DNA from: Bacteroidota bacterium
GTDB taxonomy: Bacteria; Bacteroidota; Bacteroidia; Chitinophagales; Saprospiraceae
Reading direction: 5' to 3'
Assembly: GCA_029572935.1 (NCBI GenBank)
Contig: JAKQHM010000009.1
Span: forward strand, 1 to 64,000
DNA: 64,000 nt
Shown: positions 61,920 to 64,000 of the stretch, one piece after another
Position numbering within the stretch: the stretch's first letter is position 1
Layout of the letters: each line of letters opens with the position of its first letter
Translations under genes and position numbers: made by a program
Notes under the pieces: model-generated
Told to the model about the DNA's origin: nothing
Database searches by the model: none
The model's input: only the letters and a program-made list of their open reading frames with translations

Positions 61920-62870
61920 ATGAGAAGAATCATCATCACAGGAGGAGCAGGCTTCATTGGTTCACACCTTGCCGATAAACTCCTGGCAAAGGGCGACCAG
62001 GTCCTGGTCATAGACAATTACCAAACCGGAAGACGGGACAACCTCAAGCCACACGCCAATCTCCAGATCGTGGAAGGCAGCATCGCAGATGCAGGTCTGG
62101 TCAATCAGTGCTTTGACGATTTCAAACCAGAACTCGTGGTACACGCCGCTGCCTCGTACAAGGATCCCAACAATTGGGTGGAAGATATCCAGACCAATAT
62201 CCTGGGTACCGTGCATGTCACGGAGGCTGCCAAGAGACTACAAGTCAAAAGACTCATATACTTCCAGACCTCTCTTTGTTATGGTCTGAAGCCACTGGAA
62301 CAACCGATCACACTCAAACATCCGCTCTTTTCAGGCGATTACCCGGGAGGCAGCAGTTATGCGATCAGCAAAACCGCCGGCGAACAATACATCGAACTGA
62401 GTGGCATGGATTTCCTGTCCTTCAGACTGGCCAATGCCTACGGTCCCCGCAACATCAGCGGTCCTCTGCCTACTTTCTTCCACAGGCTGACCCATGGAAA
62501 AGCCTGCTTTGTGATGGACACACGCCGGGATTTCATCTATGTGGATGACCTGATCAACGTGGTGCTCAAAGCTCTGGACGGAAAAGGAGAAAGAGGGTAT
62601 TATCACATAGCTACCGGTTCGGATTACTCCATTAAGGAATTATTTGACGCGACGATCAAAGCCCTTGGTATTCAACTCGAGCAGGATGTGGAAGTGAGAC
62701 CCCGCGGAGAAGATGATGTATACACCATCCTCATAGACCCTTCCAAAACAGAAGCGCATTTTGACTGGAAAGCCAATACCCCGCTGGAATTTGGCGTAGA
62801 CCAGGCCATTCGCTACTACCAAGAATTTGGCATCGAACAGACCTTTACGCACCTCAAGAAAATGGATTGA
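61920..62870 (+). CDS. NAD-dependent sugar-nucleotide epimerase/dehydratase
   Basis: A 316-residue extended-SDR protein. NAD site GGAGFIGSHLADKLL, VIDNYQTGRRDNL after the second strand, and the catalytic pair Tyr147-Lys151 in SSYAISKTAGEQY. RLANAYGPRNISGP and DFIYVDDLINVVLKAL match UDP-glucose 4-epimerase-like enzymes. It probably epimerises or dehydrates a UDP-sugar for the cluster. Its TGA overlaps the ATG of the following epimerase gene, so the two are translationally coupled. Confidence 0.88.
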   Translation: MRRIIITGGAGFIGSHLADKLLAKGDQVLVIDNYQTGRRDNLKPHANLQIVEGSIADAGLVNQCFDDFKPELVVHAAASYKDPNNWVEDIQTNILGTVHVTEAAKRLQVKRLIYFQTSLCYGLKPLEQPITLKHPLFSGDYPGGSSYAISKTAGEQYIELSGMDFLSFRLANAYGPRNISGPLPTFFHRLTHGKACFVMDTRRDFIYVDDLINVVLKALDGKGERGYYHIATGSDYSIKELFDATIKALGIQLEQDVEVRPRGEDDVYTILIDPSKTEAHFDWKANTPLEFGVDQAIRYYQEFGIEQTFTHLKKMD

Positions 62871-63928
62871 TGGCCGGCAGCGTTTTTGAAAATAAAAAAA
62901 TCCTGGTCGCAGGAGGAGCCGGATTTGTTGGAAGTAATCTCGTGAAGGCACTGGCAGTAAATAAACCTGCCATGATCTTTGTCGTGGACAATCTTCTCTC
63001 CTCTGAAAAAGAAAACATTTCGGGAATAGAACCAGTGCGATTGATCCAAGGCTCCATCGCGGACGATGCCATTCTGAACGAGTTGCACCGCGAAGGCATG
63101 GACTACATTTTCCATCTGGCCACCTACCACGGCAATCAGAGTTCCATCCACGACCCCATCGCCGATCACGACAACAATCTGATCACCTCGATCAAATTGT
63201 TTGACAAATTCAAGGATGACAAGAGGCTGACCAAAATCGTCTACTCCGCTGCAGGCTGTGCCGTAGCTGAAAAATCAGTACTCACGGCTTCCGCCACCGT
63301 GGAGGAAGACATTGTTTCCCTCAAAATGGACAGCCCGTACAGCATATCCAAAATCGTAGGAGAGTTTTATGCCGTGTATTATCACAAACAGCATGGCACT
63401 CCTACGGTCAGAGCCAGATTTCAAAACGTCTACGGTCCCGGCGAAGTACTCGGCGCAGGAGCCTGGAGGGGTACGCCTGCTACGGTATGGCGCAATGTAA
63501 CACCTACGTTTATTTACAAATCCCTCAAAGGATTGCCCCTTCAATTAGAGAACGCGGGATCAGGCAGCAGGGACTTCATTTTCGTCGATGACATCGTGCG
63601 CGGATTGATGGCATGTGCAGAATTTGGCGCTCCCGGTGATGTATACAACCTGGCCAGCGGACGCGAGACCACCATTCGCGAATGGGCCGAACTGATCATG
63701 CAACTGACGGACAGCAAATCAACCCTGGAAATCCTGCCCAAAAGGGACTGGGACACATCGATCAAAAGGTTTGGGAGTACCGAAAAATCAAAAGAACAAC
63801 TCCATTTTACAGCGCAGACAGATCCTGAGGAAGGACTCCGCAAAACCATCGAATGGACCCGTGCGAATCTGAACCGGATCGAAAGTTGTATGCAGAAACA
63901 CAGGGACCATATTTCGCTTCCCTTTTGA
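62870..63928 (+). CDS. NAD-dependent sugar-nucleotide epimerase/dehydratase
   Basis: A 352-residue extended-SDR enzyme, the second of a coupled pair. NAD site VAGGAGFVGSNLVKALA, then FHLATYHGNQSSIHDP, the catalytic YSISK (Tyr157, Lys161), and SRDFIFVDDIVRGLMACAEFG. The insert NVYGPGEVLGAGAWRGTPATVWRNVTPTFIYKSL is longer than in GalE and suits WbpP/decarboxylase-like relatives, but the product is unclear. The ATG overlapping the upstream TGA is preferred to a TTG one codon earlier. About 70 non-coding bases end the window. Confidence 0.85.
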   Translation: MAGSVFENKKILVAGGAGFVGSNLVKALAVNKPAMIFVVDNLLSSEKENISGIEPVRLIQGSIADDAILNELHREGMDYIFHLATYHGNQSSIHDPIADHDNNLITSIKLFDKFKDDKRLTKIVYSAAGCAVAEKSVLTASATVEEDIVSLKMDSPYSISKIVGEFYAVYYHKQHGTPTVRARFQNVYGPGEVLGAGAWRGTPATVWRNVTPTFIYKSLKGLPLQLENAGSGSRDFIFVDDIVRGLMACAEFGAPGDVYNLASGRETTIREWAELIMQLTDSKSTLEILPKRDWDTSIKRFGSTEKSKEQLHFTAQTDPEEGLRKTIEWTRANLNRIESCMQKHRDHISLPF

Positions 63929-64000
63929 GTGTGCACCTGATCGGAATAACAAACTGATCCATTTCTTAACCCATATCAGAGCATCTGAATGGTATGAGCT

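Overview
The window looks like chromosomal DNA of a Bacteroidota bacterium, most likely a Saprospiria-type (Saprospiraceae-like) free-living heterotroph. The evidence is at least eight secreted proteins with type IX secretion (T9SS) sorting domains of type A or type B, lipoproteins with Bacteroidota-style signal peptides, few Shine-Dalgarno sites, and several promoters fitting TTTG-N19/21-TAnnTTTG. No rRNA, plasmid, phage or CRISPR locus is visible. The organism assignment rests on gene content only.

Layout. 1-570: a mosaic of short hairpin repeats. 580-11325: mixed genes (VOC protein, intradiol-dioxygenase-like lipoprotein, T9SS esterase, MFS transporter, SGNH/beta-helix T9SS protein, a broken RpoA-CTD-like gene, sulfatase). 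11620-13806: DUF1801, DUF2200, and an HxlR regulator divergent from a DJ-1/PfpI protein. 13857-17363: a tight operon of a barrel-like protein, bestrophin, K+-channel-like protein, beta-carbonic anhydrase and NADP-binding reductase. 17752-29603: T9SS proteins, a second hairpin-repeat block, a StyC/HabB-like membrane protein, GNAT, and a symporter-murQ pair. 29872-38446: a six-gene operon with two DUF1549/1553-like lipoproteins, a Tat-exported DUF1501 protein, a cytochrome-like lipoprotein, a small lipoprotein and a 1460-residue CUB/T9SS-B protein. 38498-43959: on the minus strand isocitrate dehydrogenase, a small membrane protein, DUF6671, a degenerate beta-carbonic anhydrase-like protein and an SbtA-type bicarbonate transporter, with a divergent CbbR-like LysR regulator. 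43981-45294: a RAYT (REP-associated transposase) between two families of REP-like hairpins, then two tRNA genes, one with a duplicated 3' end. 45703-49310: two secreted proteins. 49572-63928: a surface-polysaccharide cluster (YfhO, flippase, WecB, glycosyltransferases, AsnB, two sugar-nucleotide epimerases) interrupted by two AT-rich genes.

How the genes work together. Inorganic carbon is a theme. One cluster could move and interconvert HCO3-/CO2 (bestrophin, K+ channel, carbonic anhydrase). A second could import bicarbonate (SbtA with a CA-like partner) and is arranged with isocitrate dehydrogenase under what looks like a CbbR/NdhR-like regulator, although no RuBisCO is seen. The DUF1549/DUF1501/cytochrome operon resembles planctomycete cell-surface modules recast with T9SS and lipoprotein parts. 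The RAYT, its REPs and the covarying multi-hairpin repeats suggest active small repeat families.
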